A stretch of DNA of 64,000 nt from Verrucomicrobium spinosum DSM 4136 = JCM 18804 (GTDB lineage Bacteria > Verrucomicrobiota > Verrucomicrobiia > Verrucomicrobiales > Verrucomicrobiaceae). Every line of letters starts with the position of its first letter. Position 1 is the first letter of the stretch. Positions 54,028 to 62,187 of this stretch are shown here, piece after piece. Location: positions 7,101,105 through 7,165,104 of the forward strand of contig NZ_ABIZ01000001.1 of assembly GCF_000172155.1 (NCBI RefSeq), read 5' to 3'. The translations under genes and the position numbers were made by a program. The notes under the pieces are model-generated. The model did no database searches and was not told where the DNA came from. It worked only from the letters and a program-made list of their open reading frames with translations.

Positions 54028-55020
54028 TCAATCTGAAGAACGCGGATCGAAGGCGTCCCGCAGCCCGTCACCGAGGAAATTTAGCGCGAGCAATGAGGTG
54101 GACATCAAGCCTGCAGGGAAGGCGAGCAGCCACCACTTGCTGTCGAGCGGATTGATGACCTGCGCCCCATCCTTGAGCAGCGAGCCCCAACTGGCCGCCG
54201 GATCCTCGATGCCCAGGCCGAGGAAACTGAGGAAGCTCTCGTCCCGGATCACCGCCGGAATGGTCAGGGTCAGATAGGTCAGCACAATGGTGCTAAGGTT
54301 GGGCCAGAGATGCTTCCAGATGATGGACCAGCCCTTCTGCCCCATGGCACGGCTGGCAGTCACGAACGCCAGTTCCTTCAGCACCAGCACCTGGCCACGG
54401 ACAATGCGAGCCATGGTGAGCCACTGGATGAACCCCAGGGAGAGCACCAGGAGGAAGATCCGCTTGTACGGGATCATCGCTCCAGCCCAGGCTTCCAACC
54501 AGCCCCATTTCTCCCGCTGACCCCAGAGGCGCAGACCGTCCAGGGCATCAGTGAAATAACCATCAAATGCCGCGATGAAGATCATCACAAAGAGCAGGCT
54601 GGGCACCGAGTTCAAGATGTCCACCAGACGCATCATGCCGCCGTCCACCCGCCCCCCGGCATAGCCGCTGATCATGCCGTAGGTGCCGCCAATGATGAGG
54701 CTCACCAATGCTGCCACCAATCCCACCCCCAGACTCACCCGGGCCCCTGTGAGCAGACGGTAGAAAAGATCCTGCCCGTTCACATCCGTGCCCAAGAGGT
54801 GCCTCGACATGCCCCCATCACACCAGGACGGCGGCACATAGGAAGACTCGCTCACCATCTTCACCTCCGCTGGCAGAAACGCCGGCACAAAAATCGCCGT
54901 CAGCGCCACCCCCAACAGGTACCAGAAGCAGAGCATGGCCACGCGATTGCGTCGCAGCACCTGCCAGCCATTCGGCGGCGAGCCTGCCCATCGATGAGGG
55001 GTCGCAGCAGCGTCAGGCAT
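54028..55020 (-). CDS. ABC transporter permease, OppC/DppC type
   Basis: A 330-residue inner-membrane protein with the binding-protein-dependent transport domain. An N-terminal OppC helix (LRRNRVAMLCFWYLLGVALT), the HLLGTDVNGQDLFYRLLTGARVSL loop and the EAA-type loop (ASRAMGQKGWSIIWKHLWPNL) are present. The start overlaps the stop of the OppB-type gene by 8 bp. The second domain has DESFLSFLGLGIEDPAASWG. It forms the membrane channel with the OppB-type partner; no ATPase or binding protein lies in the window. Confidence 0.92.
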   Translation of the reverse strand: MPDAAATPHRWAGSPPNGWQVLRRNRVAMLCFWYLLGVALTAIFVPAFLPAEVKMVSESSYVPPSWCDGGMSRHLLGTDVNGQDLFYRLLTGARVSLGVGLVAALVSLIIGGTYGMISGYAGGRVDGGMMRLVDILNSVPSLLFVMIFIAAFDGYFTDALDGLRLWGQREKWGWLEAWAGAMIPYKRIFLLVLSLGFIQWLTMARIVRGQVLVLKELAFVTASRAMGQKGWSIIWKHLWPNLSTIVLTYLTLTIPAVIRDESFLSFLGLGIEDPAASWGSLLKDGAQVINPLDSKWWLLAFPAGLMSTSLLALNFLGDGLRDAFDPRSSD

Positions 55021-55930
55021 GCAACTGGATGCGTTTGTCGAGGAACGTGTACATGACGTCCACCACGAAGTTAAAGAATACCAGCAGGGCGGAGTACACC
55101 ACCACCGCCCCCGTCAGCAGGAAAGGGTCCGTATTCTGAATGGCATTCACAAACACCATGCCCAGTCCGGAAATGTTGAAGACACTCTCCACCACGAAGG
55201 AGCCTGTGAGCACATACGCGGCCATGGGCCCGAGGTAGGTGACGACAGGCAGAATCGCCACCTTCATCCCATGCCGGGCCAGGGCGGTCGCGTCATCCAG
55301 TCCCTTTGCCTTGGCCGTGCGCATGTAGTTCTGCGACTTCACATCCAGCAGGCTGTTCCGAGTCAGGCGGGCCACATAAGCCAGAAACGGCAGCGCCAGA
55401 CAAATCGATGGCATGATGAGCTGTGCGATCGTGCCAAAGCCCCCGATGGGCAGCCAGCCTAGCTTCAGGCCGAACAAAGCCACAAAGAGCGGCCCGGTGA
55501 TGAAGGACGGAATGCTGATGGCCGCAAGGGCTAAGAACATGCTGGTGACGTCCAGCGCCGAGTCCTTGCGCATCGCCGCCAGAAACCCCATCGACACACC
55601 GCCCACGGCGGCGATGACAAAGGCACTGCCACCCAGTATCAGAGAGTTGGGCAGCTTCTGCCCCAGAACTTCCGCCACAGAAAGATTCTGATACCGCAGC
55701 GAAACATTGAGGTCCCCTTTCAGCAGGCGCTTCACATAGCGCGCCAACTGCCACCACTTGGGACCATCCAGTTCCGCATTCTTTTCCCGCTCCGCCTTGG
55801 CCGCCGCGGTGAGTTTCTCCCTCTCAAACGGTCCGCCCTTCTGGGAGATGGACAGCAAAAACGTCAACGACACCACGAACCCCAGCACCACGAGGCTGCT
55901 GAGGAATCGGCGGAGGATGAACGCGAACAT
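55013..55930 (-). CDS. ABC transporter permease, OppB/DppB type
   Basis: A 305-residue inner-membrane protein with the OppB layout: MFAFILRRFLSSLVVLGFVV, a periplasmic domain, then helices with the EAA loop (LLDVKSQNYMRTAKAKGLDD). The substrate is probably an oligopeptide, but glycosides are also carried by this group. Its stop overlaps the start of the OppC-type gene, so the pair is translated together. Confidence 0.92.
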   Translation of the reverse strand: MFAFILRRFLSSLVVLGFVVSLTFLLSISQKGGPFEREKLTAAAKAEREKNAELDGPKWWQLARYVKRLLKGDLNVSLRYQNLSVAEVLGQKLPNSLILGGSAFVIAAVGGVSMGFLAAMRKDSALDVTSMFLALAAISIPSFITGPLFVALFGLKLGWLPIGGFGTIAQLIMPSICLALPFLAYVARLTRNSLLDVKSQNYMRTAKAKGLDDATALARHGMKVAILPVVTYLGPMAAYVLTGSFVVESVFNISGLGMVFVNAIQNTDPFLLTGAVVVYSALLVFFNFVVDVMYTFLDKRIQLHA

Positions 55931-55986
55931 CGGCCCCCGACTTAGGCGCGACAGCGCTCAAGGGCAAGAGGCAAACTGGAAATGAT

Positions 55987-56092
55987 AAATTCTGAATTTG
56001 GAATGAGGAATGAACAGCCAACACCCTGCCCAGAATCAAGAGCTCCGCCGTTTGGTGCATTGCCCTCAATTCATCATTCCTAATTCAGAATT
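55987..56092. repeat. AT-rich inverted repeat (about 25-bp arms)
   Basis: AAATTCTGAATTTGGAATGA (from 55987) and TCATTCCTAATTCAGAATTC (from 56074) are reverse complements at most positions, with arms of about 25 bp and a gap of about 55 bp. It begins within 16 bp of the stop of the minus-strand cytochrome gene. AT content is far higher than in the flanking genes. No gene is seen in 55931-56107. Confidence 0.65.
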
Positions 56093-56107
56093 CCTGATTT
56101 TCTGCCG

Positions 56108-59100
56108 CTACTCGAGAGTAATGCCGCCCCAGTAGCCAAACTCCCAGGCCCAGCCGGTGGCGGCACCTTCGAGCTTCACATCCACTTCCTGGCCGGCGAA
56201 TTCACTGAGGTCGGCGGCGACGGTCTTCCAGCGGTCGCCATCGTGGCCGATGACCTGCTTCTTGATGACCTTGTCCCCCACCTTGATGCGGAGCTCCCAG
56301 TCGCCCTGATCATGGGACGCCACCACCACGGTGAGCTTGTGCGGTTTACCCGGGGCCAGCTTGACCTTGCGCTCCAGAGTGGCGGGTTTGTTCTCCGCAA
56401 ACGGGTGCATGAGGAGCACATTCTTCCGCCCCTGGTACTCTGGCAGCTTCACCGGGGTCCGCTCGAAGTCCGGTGCCGAGACCTTCCAATCCGGATTCCA
56501 CAGAGACACGCTCTCCCAGTCGATGGCCCGCCAGTTAGTTCCGCCGGAGGGCTTCTTCGCCACCGGGGCGTCCATGTTGGTGCTGAGGGCGATCTTCTTC
56601 TCCCTGGTCAGCGGCCCCTCTTCTGGTGGAGCCAGGATGTACCAGATGAGGTTGCGGAAGGCATCATCCGGCAGCGCGCCGAACCCCATGGGCATGAGGC
56701 TCTGGTGAGTGTTCTCCACCTTGGCCACCTGATCCCGCGGCACGATCTGCTCTGCACCGCCGATGGCCAGCACCTTCACATGGGAGGGCGTGTCCTCCAC
56801 CACGCGGCCGCTCACCGTGCGGTTGTCCTTGGTGGTCACGTTCACCGCTTCATAGCCATTGCCGATGATCTGGTTGGGATCGATCACATTGGACAGCAGC
56901 GCATCGAGGTTGCTGCGACCACTGCCAATCAGTTCCGGCCCAACCTTTTGACCACCGCCGAAGAACTCATGGCAGGTGGCACAGGTGGCCTGGAACATGA
57001 GCTTGCCAGCCGCCAGATCCGGCTCCCCTTCCAGGCTCGCTTTGCGCTTGGCAGCGATGAGGGCCTTGACGTCCGCATTGGATTCACGCCAGACGCCCAG
57101 CAACTCTTCCGCCCGCCTCTTCAATGCCGCATCCTTCTGAGTGGCGAAGAAGCGGCTCACAATCACCGGTACATCGGCACGGGCCACACGATGGTCCTTC
57201 ACCGCATCCAGCAGCAAGGCGGCCCATTGCGGGCGGCTCGTCAGGGTTTGGGAAATAGCAGTGCGCACCGCCGGGCTGCCTTTGGCCCAACGCTGCAAGA
57301 GCAGGGCAGGCATGGCCTCACCACCCGCCTCCGCCGTGGTGCGTACGGCTTCCAGCAGCAGCGGCTCGGGAACGTCCGACTTCACGAGCGATTGAAGCCC
57401 GTCCAGGATGGCGACACCACCGGCCTTGCGCGCCACTTGCAGCGCATCGATGCGCTGTTGCAGCGGGGTCTTGTCATTGAGCACCAGCGTCATCGTCTCG
57501 GCCACCGCGGCCTTGTCACCCCAGAGCACCGCCAGGTTGTGAGCCTGCTTGCGCACCTCTCCGTTCTTGCTGGCGCGCCACGCTGCGAGCTGCGCGGAGG
57601 GATCGGCCGTGGGTTTCAGCACACCACTCTCCTGGCCCTTCACCAAGCCGTCGAGCGTGGTGGCGAGAAGGGCCTCTTCACCCTCCAGTCTGGCGGCGAA
57701 CTGCAGCGCGAGATCCATGTTCTTTGCATCTCGTGTGTCTGACAGACGGCGCATGGCCTTGTATGCCAGCGTGCGCGACATGGGCTGGGAAGCCGGAGCC
57801 ACCGTGGCCAGCCATGGCACCCACTTGTCCGGCTTCGCGGAGAGGTTGGGCTCGAGAGCCATCCAGAGATGGAAGGCGATGAGACGGTCGTTCTCTGCGC
57901 CGCTGGATTTCAGGAGGTTTTCGAGCGCCACAGGGTCGAGATCCCCAATCGCGTAAGAGAACGGTAAAGGATAAAGTTCGCGTTCCAGTGCCTTCACGTT
58001 TGGTTCTGGGAGACGACTGGTACGCCCCAGAGGAGTTGGCATAAAGTACTTCTCCACCATCACCCCTCTTAGGGCCACTGCCGCAGCTTTTCGGACCGTG
58101 GGATCGGCATCAGAAGCCAGCTTTTCCAGGATGGGATAGAAGTGCCGCTTCACACTCTGCCCTTCACGGACATACTCCACTCCGTAGTGCAGCATGTTGT
58201 CTGGCGTCTCTCCCGTGAGTCGGGCCGCCCAGATGCGCAACGCCGGATCGGCATCCGTCGCCGCAAGTTTAATGGCTTCCAGAATCTGCTGAAAATCTCT
58301 CACGCCGCCGGCATTGAGGGCCCACAGCGCCTCCATCCGGGTGCTGGGTTCCCTGGAGGTTTTGAAAAGCTCAAGAAGAAGGGGTGCCGCAGCGCGATCA
58401 TTCAGCTCCTCCAAACAGCGGCGGGCCGTGCGCCGCACCCAGTTGTTGCTGTGACCCATGAGCTTCACCAGTTCCGGCGTGCCCAGCTTCTCCAGATTCA
58501 GGTCCTTTGATTCCCTCGAACCCACGCCGGCCTTGGCCAGCGCGGGATCATCCTTTCCGGTGTACACCACCCGCCAGATACGACCACGGGCGCGGTCCAC
58601 GCCTTCGGGATTGGCCTTGGCATTCTGATAGCAAGGGTACTTGTCGCACCAGTCCATCACCCAGAGGAACCCATCCGGCCCCGTCTTCGTACTCACGGGG
58701 CGGAACCACCCGTCATTGGCCCGCAGGAAGTCGCGCACCGGGGCGGCCTTGAAGCTGGCCCCCATCGGGTTCACCACTTCCTCATGAATGGCGTTGTCAT
58801 GGATGTTGCCGATGAACAGGTGCCCGTTCGCATCAGCGGGATAGCGGCCCCCTTGATAAATCTGAATGCCCGCGTAAGCGGCGCGGAAGTGCTTGAAGTT
58901 CACGATGCTGGGCAGCAGCTCGTACGAGTACGGATTCTCCGGCGCTCCACCCTGACGGACATAGAGCCCACCCGGGGACATATGAAACAAGTGATCGATG
59001 ACGCAGGCGCTGACGAAGTGATTGCCCGCAGCGTCAAAATCACATCCCCAAGGGTTGCTGGTTCCGTCTGCATACACCTCAAACATCCACGGAGCAGCCT

Positions 59101-59860
59101 TGGACTTGTAATGCGCGTCAGAAGCCCAGGATTCCACCGGCTTGCACCGCCCGATGCCAGCGTTGAACACCACCCCCTGATCCTTGGGATCTCCCGGGCG
59201 GCGCACCTTGGAGTGGGTGAACACCCCGTGCGTCATGTAGAGCCAGCCATCCGGCCCCCAGGAGAAGGAGTTCAGCAGCTCGTGCGTGTCCTCGCGGCCA
59301 AAGCCGGTCAACACGACGCGCCATTCATCCGGTTTGTCATCGCCGTCGTTGTCCCGGAAGTGGAGAAGATGCGGCTGCTGGCCGATGTACACGCCGTTGT
59401 CCCCATAGAGAATACCGCAGGCGAGATTGAGGCCCTCCAGGAACACTGTACGCTTGTCGGCCACGCCATCATTGTCTGTGTCTTCCAGAATGACCACGCG
59501 ATCTCGCGGAATCGGCCCCTTGAGATCCGGCATGGGGTGATAGAGATCATCCTTGGCCTCGCCACCGAAGGGCGCAGGGGCCGTGGAGCCTTCCGGGTAT
59601 TCGTAGAGCTCCACCACCCAGAGCCGCCCCTTGGGATCCCAGGCCATGCCCACGGGATTCTCAATCATCGGTTCGTGGGCAAAACACCGCACCTCATACC
59701 CGGGCGGCACAGTCATTTTCTTCTGCGCCTCCTCAGGGGTGGGACAGATGGAGTTCGCGGGAGCGCGCTCGCCCACCAGCTCTTTGCTGGCGGTTTGGGC
59801 TGAGGCGGTCCCCACGAGCCCCAGGGCGAGGAGCGACAGGAAAAGGGTGGGAGTTCTCAT
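56108..59860 (-). CDS. PVC-type cytochrome c protein with C-terminal sandwich domain
   Basis: A 1250-residue secreted protein; ATG 59860 starts the signal peptide MRTPTLFLSLLALGLVGTASA. Residues about 40-450 are the PVC dehydrogenase-like propeller (VPPGYEVRCFAHEPMIENPVGM, GRLWVVELYEYPEG, DGFLWVMDWCDKYPC). HEAT-like repeats cover about 460-900. The haem site CATCH is at 960-964, with a likely axial Met in QSLMPMGFG. Residues about 1090-1250 form a sandwich domain of the carbohydrate-binding kind (LAPGKPHKLTVVVASHDQGD, GWAWEFGYWGGITL). Its proposed role is as for the other two large cytochromes in the window: oxidation of a sugar-like compound in the periplasm. Confidence 0.9.
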   Translation of the reverse strand: MRTPTLFLSLLALGLVGTASAQTASKELVGERAPANSICPTPEEAQKKMTVPPGYEVRCFAHEPMIENPVGMAWDPKGRLWVVELYEYPEGSTAPAPFGGEAKDDLYHPMPDLKGPIPRDRVVILEDTDNDGVADKRTVFLEGLNLACGILYGDNGVYIGQQPHLLHFRDNDGDDKPDEWRVVLTGFGREDTHELLNSFSWGPDGWLYMTHGVFTHSKVRRPGDPKDQGVVFNAGIGRCKPVESWASDAHYKSKAAPWMFEVYADGTSNPWGCDFDAAGNHFVSACVIDHLFHMSPGGLYVRQGGAPENPYSYELLPSIVNFKHFRAAYAGIQIYQGGRYPADANGHLFIGNIHDNAIHEEVVNPMGASFKAAPVRDFLRANDGWFRPVSTKTGPDGFLWVMDWCDKYPCYQNAKANPEGVDRARGRIWRVVYTGKDDPALAKAGVGSRESKDLNLEKLGTPELVKLMGHSNNWVRRTARRCLEELNDRAAAPLLLELFKTSREPSTRMEALWALNAGGVRDFQQILEAIKLAATDADPALRIWAARLTGETPDNMLHYGVEYVREGQSVKRHFYPILEKLASDADPTVRKAAAVALRGVMVEKYFMPTPLGRTSRLPEPNVKALERELYPLPFSYAIGDLDPVALENLLKSSGAENDRLIAFHLWMALEPNLSAKPDKWVPWLATVAPASQPMSRTLAYKAMRRLSDTRDAKNMDLALQFAARLEGEEALLATTLDGLVKGQESGVLKPTADPSAQLAAWRASKNGEVRKQAHNLAVLWGDKAAVAETMTLVLNDKTPLQQRIDALQVARKAGGVAILDGLQSLVKSDVPEPLLLEAVRTTAEAGGEAMPALLLQRWAKGSPAVRTAISQTLTSRPQWAALLLDAVKDHRVARADVPVIVSRFFATQKDAALKRRAEELLGVWRESNADVKALIAAKRKASLEGEPDLAAGKLMFQATCATCHEFFGGGQKVGPELIGSGRSNLDALLSNVIDPNQIIGNGYEAVNVTTKDNRTVSGRVVEDTPSHVKVLAIGGAEQIVPRDQVAKVENTHQSLMPMGFGALPDDAFRNLIWYILAPPEEGPLTREKKIALSTNMDAPVAKKPSGGTNWRAIDWESVSLWNPDWKVSAPDFERTPVKLPEYQGRKNVLLMHPFAENKPATLERKVKLAPGKPHKLTVVVASHDQGDWELRIKVGDKVIKKQVIGHDGDRWKTVAADLSEFAGQEVDVKLEGAATGWAWEFGYWGGITLE

Positions 59861-59904
59861 GGGAAGGAAGATGCGTGGTCGAATGCTACGAAAAACGGCC
59901 TGGG

Positions 59905-59936
59905 ATCTGGCGGACAACTTTTATGACGAATCGGTC
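59905..59936 (-). promoter_or_regulatory. Conserved upstream element of PVC cytochrome genes, copy B
   Basis: Matches 37682-37713 at 26 of 32 positions with no gap, at nearly the same distance (45 against 50 bp) before the start codon. Outside it the two upstream regions do not resemble each other, so the match is not a recent duplication of the whole promoter. Confidence 0.6.
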
Positions 59937-60019
59937 GTCAAGGTTCAAGGCGTACTCCCCTTTGCCCCACTGCCCAAGATGCACCTTGTGACAGTGAAAA
60001 TTCTCTCCAACGTCCTCCC

Positions 60020-61027
60020 ATGCAGAAAAAGCGGACGATCAAGATCAACAAGCCCCCGATTCTTTACCCGGAAACTCAGCGAATCATCACCCGGGTGGAA
60101 AAGAAACTGGACGGCCCCTTCATCGCCTACTGGTCCAGCGGCAATGGTTCTGTGTGCCACAACGACGTGGCGGCCTTCTTCGAAGTGCTGAAGAACCTCG
60201 GTCACCAGAAGCATCTCTATCTTTTCATCAAGTCCAACGGCGGCAACGGGCAGGCTGCCCTCCGCATCGTGAACCTGCTGCGCCAGTACGCCACCAAGAT
60301 CACCGCCCTGGTGCCGCTGGAGTGCGCCAGCGCTGCCACGATGATGGCGATCGGTGCCGATGAGATCAAGATGGGCCCCCTGGCCTATCTCACCGCGGTG
60401 GACACCTCCCTCACCCACGCGCTCTCCCCGGTGGACCGTAACAACTACGCGGTGGCCGTGAGCCAGGACGAGCTGAACCGCGTGCTGCGCCTGTGGCGCG
60501 AGTCCTCCCAGGCCGGCGACACCAACCCCTACAAGAATCTCTACGATCACGTGCACCCGCTCGTGTTTGGGGCGATCGACCGCGCCAGCTCCCTGTCCAT
60601 CAAGATCTGTGAGGAGATCCTCTCTTATCATTTAAAGGACGCGACCGAGCGGGAGCGCATCAGCAAGCACCTCAACTCCGCCTACCCCAGCCACGGCTAT
60701 CCGATCATGTTGCGCGAAGCCAAACGCGTCGGCCTGAAGGTCACCGAGCTGGATCCCGAGCTGAACGATCTGCTGGTGAGCCTGAGCGAGCGCTACTCAG
60801 AAATGGGGCAGCAGGCCATCACGGACTTCGACGAGAAGAACTACCACGACCATGAGATCCTCAACATCATCGAGGGCAAGGGTGTGAGCTTTAACTTCCA
60901 GAACGACAAGGACTGGCACTACCGTGAAAACGAAAGGCGCTGGGTGCCGCTCAATGACCAGAGCGCCTGGAACAAAAACACCATGGTGGCCGGCAAATTG
61001 CGCACGACCCGCTTCCACATTCGCTAA
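60020..61027 (+). CDS. Clp-fold serine protease-like protein (SDH family)
   Basis: A 335-residue cytoplasmic protein with a Clp/crotonase fold: HLYLFIKSNGGNGQAALRIV gives the oxyanion strand-turn and CASAATMMAIGADEI the nucleophile helix, with Ser104 the likely nucleophile. MGPLAYLTAVDTSL follows, as in ClpP and SppA-like enzymes. This is the Ser-Asp-His 'SDH' group; the Asp and His cannot be fixed by eye, though Asp128 and His133 are near. The C-terminal third (YSEMGQQAITDFDEKNYHDH) is specific to the group. Substrate unknown. It sits between the third cytochrome gene and a parvulin, both of which act in the periplasm. Confidence 0.75.
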   Translation: MQKKRTIKINKPPILYPETQRIITRVEKKLDGPFIAYWSSGNGSVCHNDVAAFFEVLKNLGHQKHLYLFIKSNGGNGQAALRIVNLLRQYATKITALVPLECASAATMMAIGADEIKMGPLAYLTAVDTSLTHALSPVDRNNYAVAVSQDELNRVLRLWRESSQAGDTNPYKNLYDHVHPLVFGAIDRASSLSIKICEEILSYHLKDATERERISKHLNSAYPSHGYPIMLREAKRVGLKVTELDPELNDLLVSLSERYSEMGQQAITDFDEKNYHDHEILNIIEGKGVSFNFQNDKDWHYRENERRWVPLNDQSAWNKNTMVAGKLRTTRFHIR

Positions 61028-61072
61028 GTTAAGAGCACTCCCCGGGGCCACTCGTCACCCACTCCTCCTGGC

Positions 61073-62128
61073 ATGAAGCCCCACACCTGCCCTCGGTCCG
61101 CCTTGCCAGCCCATGGGCTTTCCTGGCCCGTGGCGCTGGTGATGGTGGCTCTGATCGCCTCTGTAGCGGCCTATTGGTGGCATCTACAGGACCAGGCGCA
61201 CGAGGCGCGGGTGGTGGCGCGAGTAGGACCGGCCACTGCCACACAAGAGATCACCCGCCATCAGGTTGCCGAGGCCTTGAGATCCCTGCTCTGGCGGCGC
61301 AGTGAGACCTGGGAGTCGCTGTCTCCCCAGCTTCAGCAGCAACGCCGCCTTGAAGCGCTCGACAGCCTGGTGAGCTCGCATGCACTTCATCTTTGGGCGC
61401 TCACCCAGCCAGGGAATGAGCACCCGACAGCAGCGGAGGATGCCCTGCAAACCTTCATCAAACAGTTCGAGATCCCTGACTCCTGGCGGCAGCGTTCCAA
61501 ACTCCAGCAGATGAATGAAGCCCAGCTACAGGCTTGGGTGGAAGAGGAAACCCGGCAACGCCTGGCGTTCGACGCCGAGATGAGTCGCCGGATGGCCAGG
61601 GTGACGCCCGATGAGATCAAGGCATGGCTCCGCGATCACGCCACTGAGGTACAGATCCCAGAGCGACTCTCTGCCAGCCATGTCTTTCTAAGCGGTCACG
61701 ATAAGGACAAGCCAGACCGCACCGCAGAAATCACCGCGTATCATCGTCGCATCATCGCAGGCGAGACCACACTCTCCGCACTGGCGGGTGAGGTCTCCGA
61801 AGATGGTCGCAGCAACAAGCTAGGCGGAAGTCTGGGCTGGTTCAGTCGCGACCGGGTGCCTGCCAACTTCGCGGAAAAGGCCTTTGCCCAGAAGGTTGGG
61901 GAGCTTAGCGCCCCTTTCCGCACGGAACTTGGTTGGCACATCGTCTTGGTCCATGCGAAGCGCCCCGCCCGCCCCGCCACGTTGGAGGAAGCACAGGCCG
62001 AAGTCGCCGCCCATCTCACCTCCGTCCGGCGCAGCGCCGAATCCGCCAAGTTGAAGGAGGAGATCCTGAAGCTCATTCCCGTGGAAAAGCACCTGGACCG
62101 CCTGACCGGCGTGGCCCCGGAAAACTAG
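61073..62128 (+). CDS. Peptidylprolyl isomerase of the parvulin (PpiC/SurA) type
   Basis: A 351-residue protein with a membrane anchor (WPVALVMVALIASVAAYWW). A SurA_N-like helical region (EITRHQVAEALRSLL and LQTFIKQFEIPDSW) is followed by a PpiC domain (residues about 205-305): SASHVFLSGHDKDKPDRTAE, GGSLGWFSRDRVPANFAEKAF, and FRTELGWHIVLVHAKRPA. These proteins isomerise prolyl bonds and help fold outer-membrane or secreted proteins. The start is ATG 61073, 45 bp after the Clp-fold gene, and the two are probably in one transcript. Confidence 0.9.
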   Translation: MKPHTCPRSALPAHGLSWPVALVMVALIASVAAYWWHLQDQAHEARVVARVGPATATQEITRHQVAEALRSLLWRRSETWESLSPQLQQQRRLEALDSLVSSHALHLWALTQPGNEHPTAAEDALQTFIKQFEIPDSWRQRSKLQQMNEAQLQAWVEEETRQRLAFDAEMSRRMARVTPDEIKAWLRDHATEVQIPERLSASHVFLSGHDKDKPDRTAEITAYHRRIIAGETTLSALAGEVSEDGRSNKLGGSLGWFSRDRVPANFAEKAFAQKVGELSAPFRTELGWHIVLVHAKRPARPATLEEAQAEVAAHLTSVRRSAESAKLKEEILKLIPVEKHLDRLTGVAPEN

Positions 62129-62187
62129 GGGCAATCGACGCTGCGCAACCTCATTGCGTATTCCAGCAGTCCGCCTACTCTAGCGCC

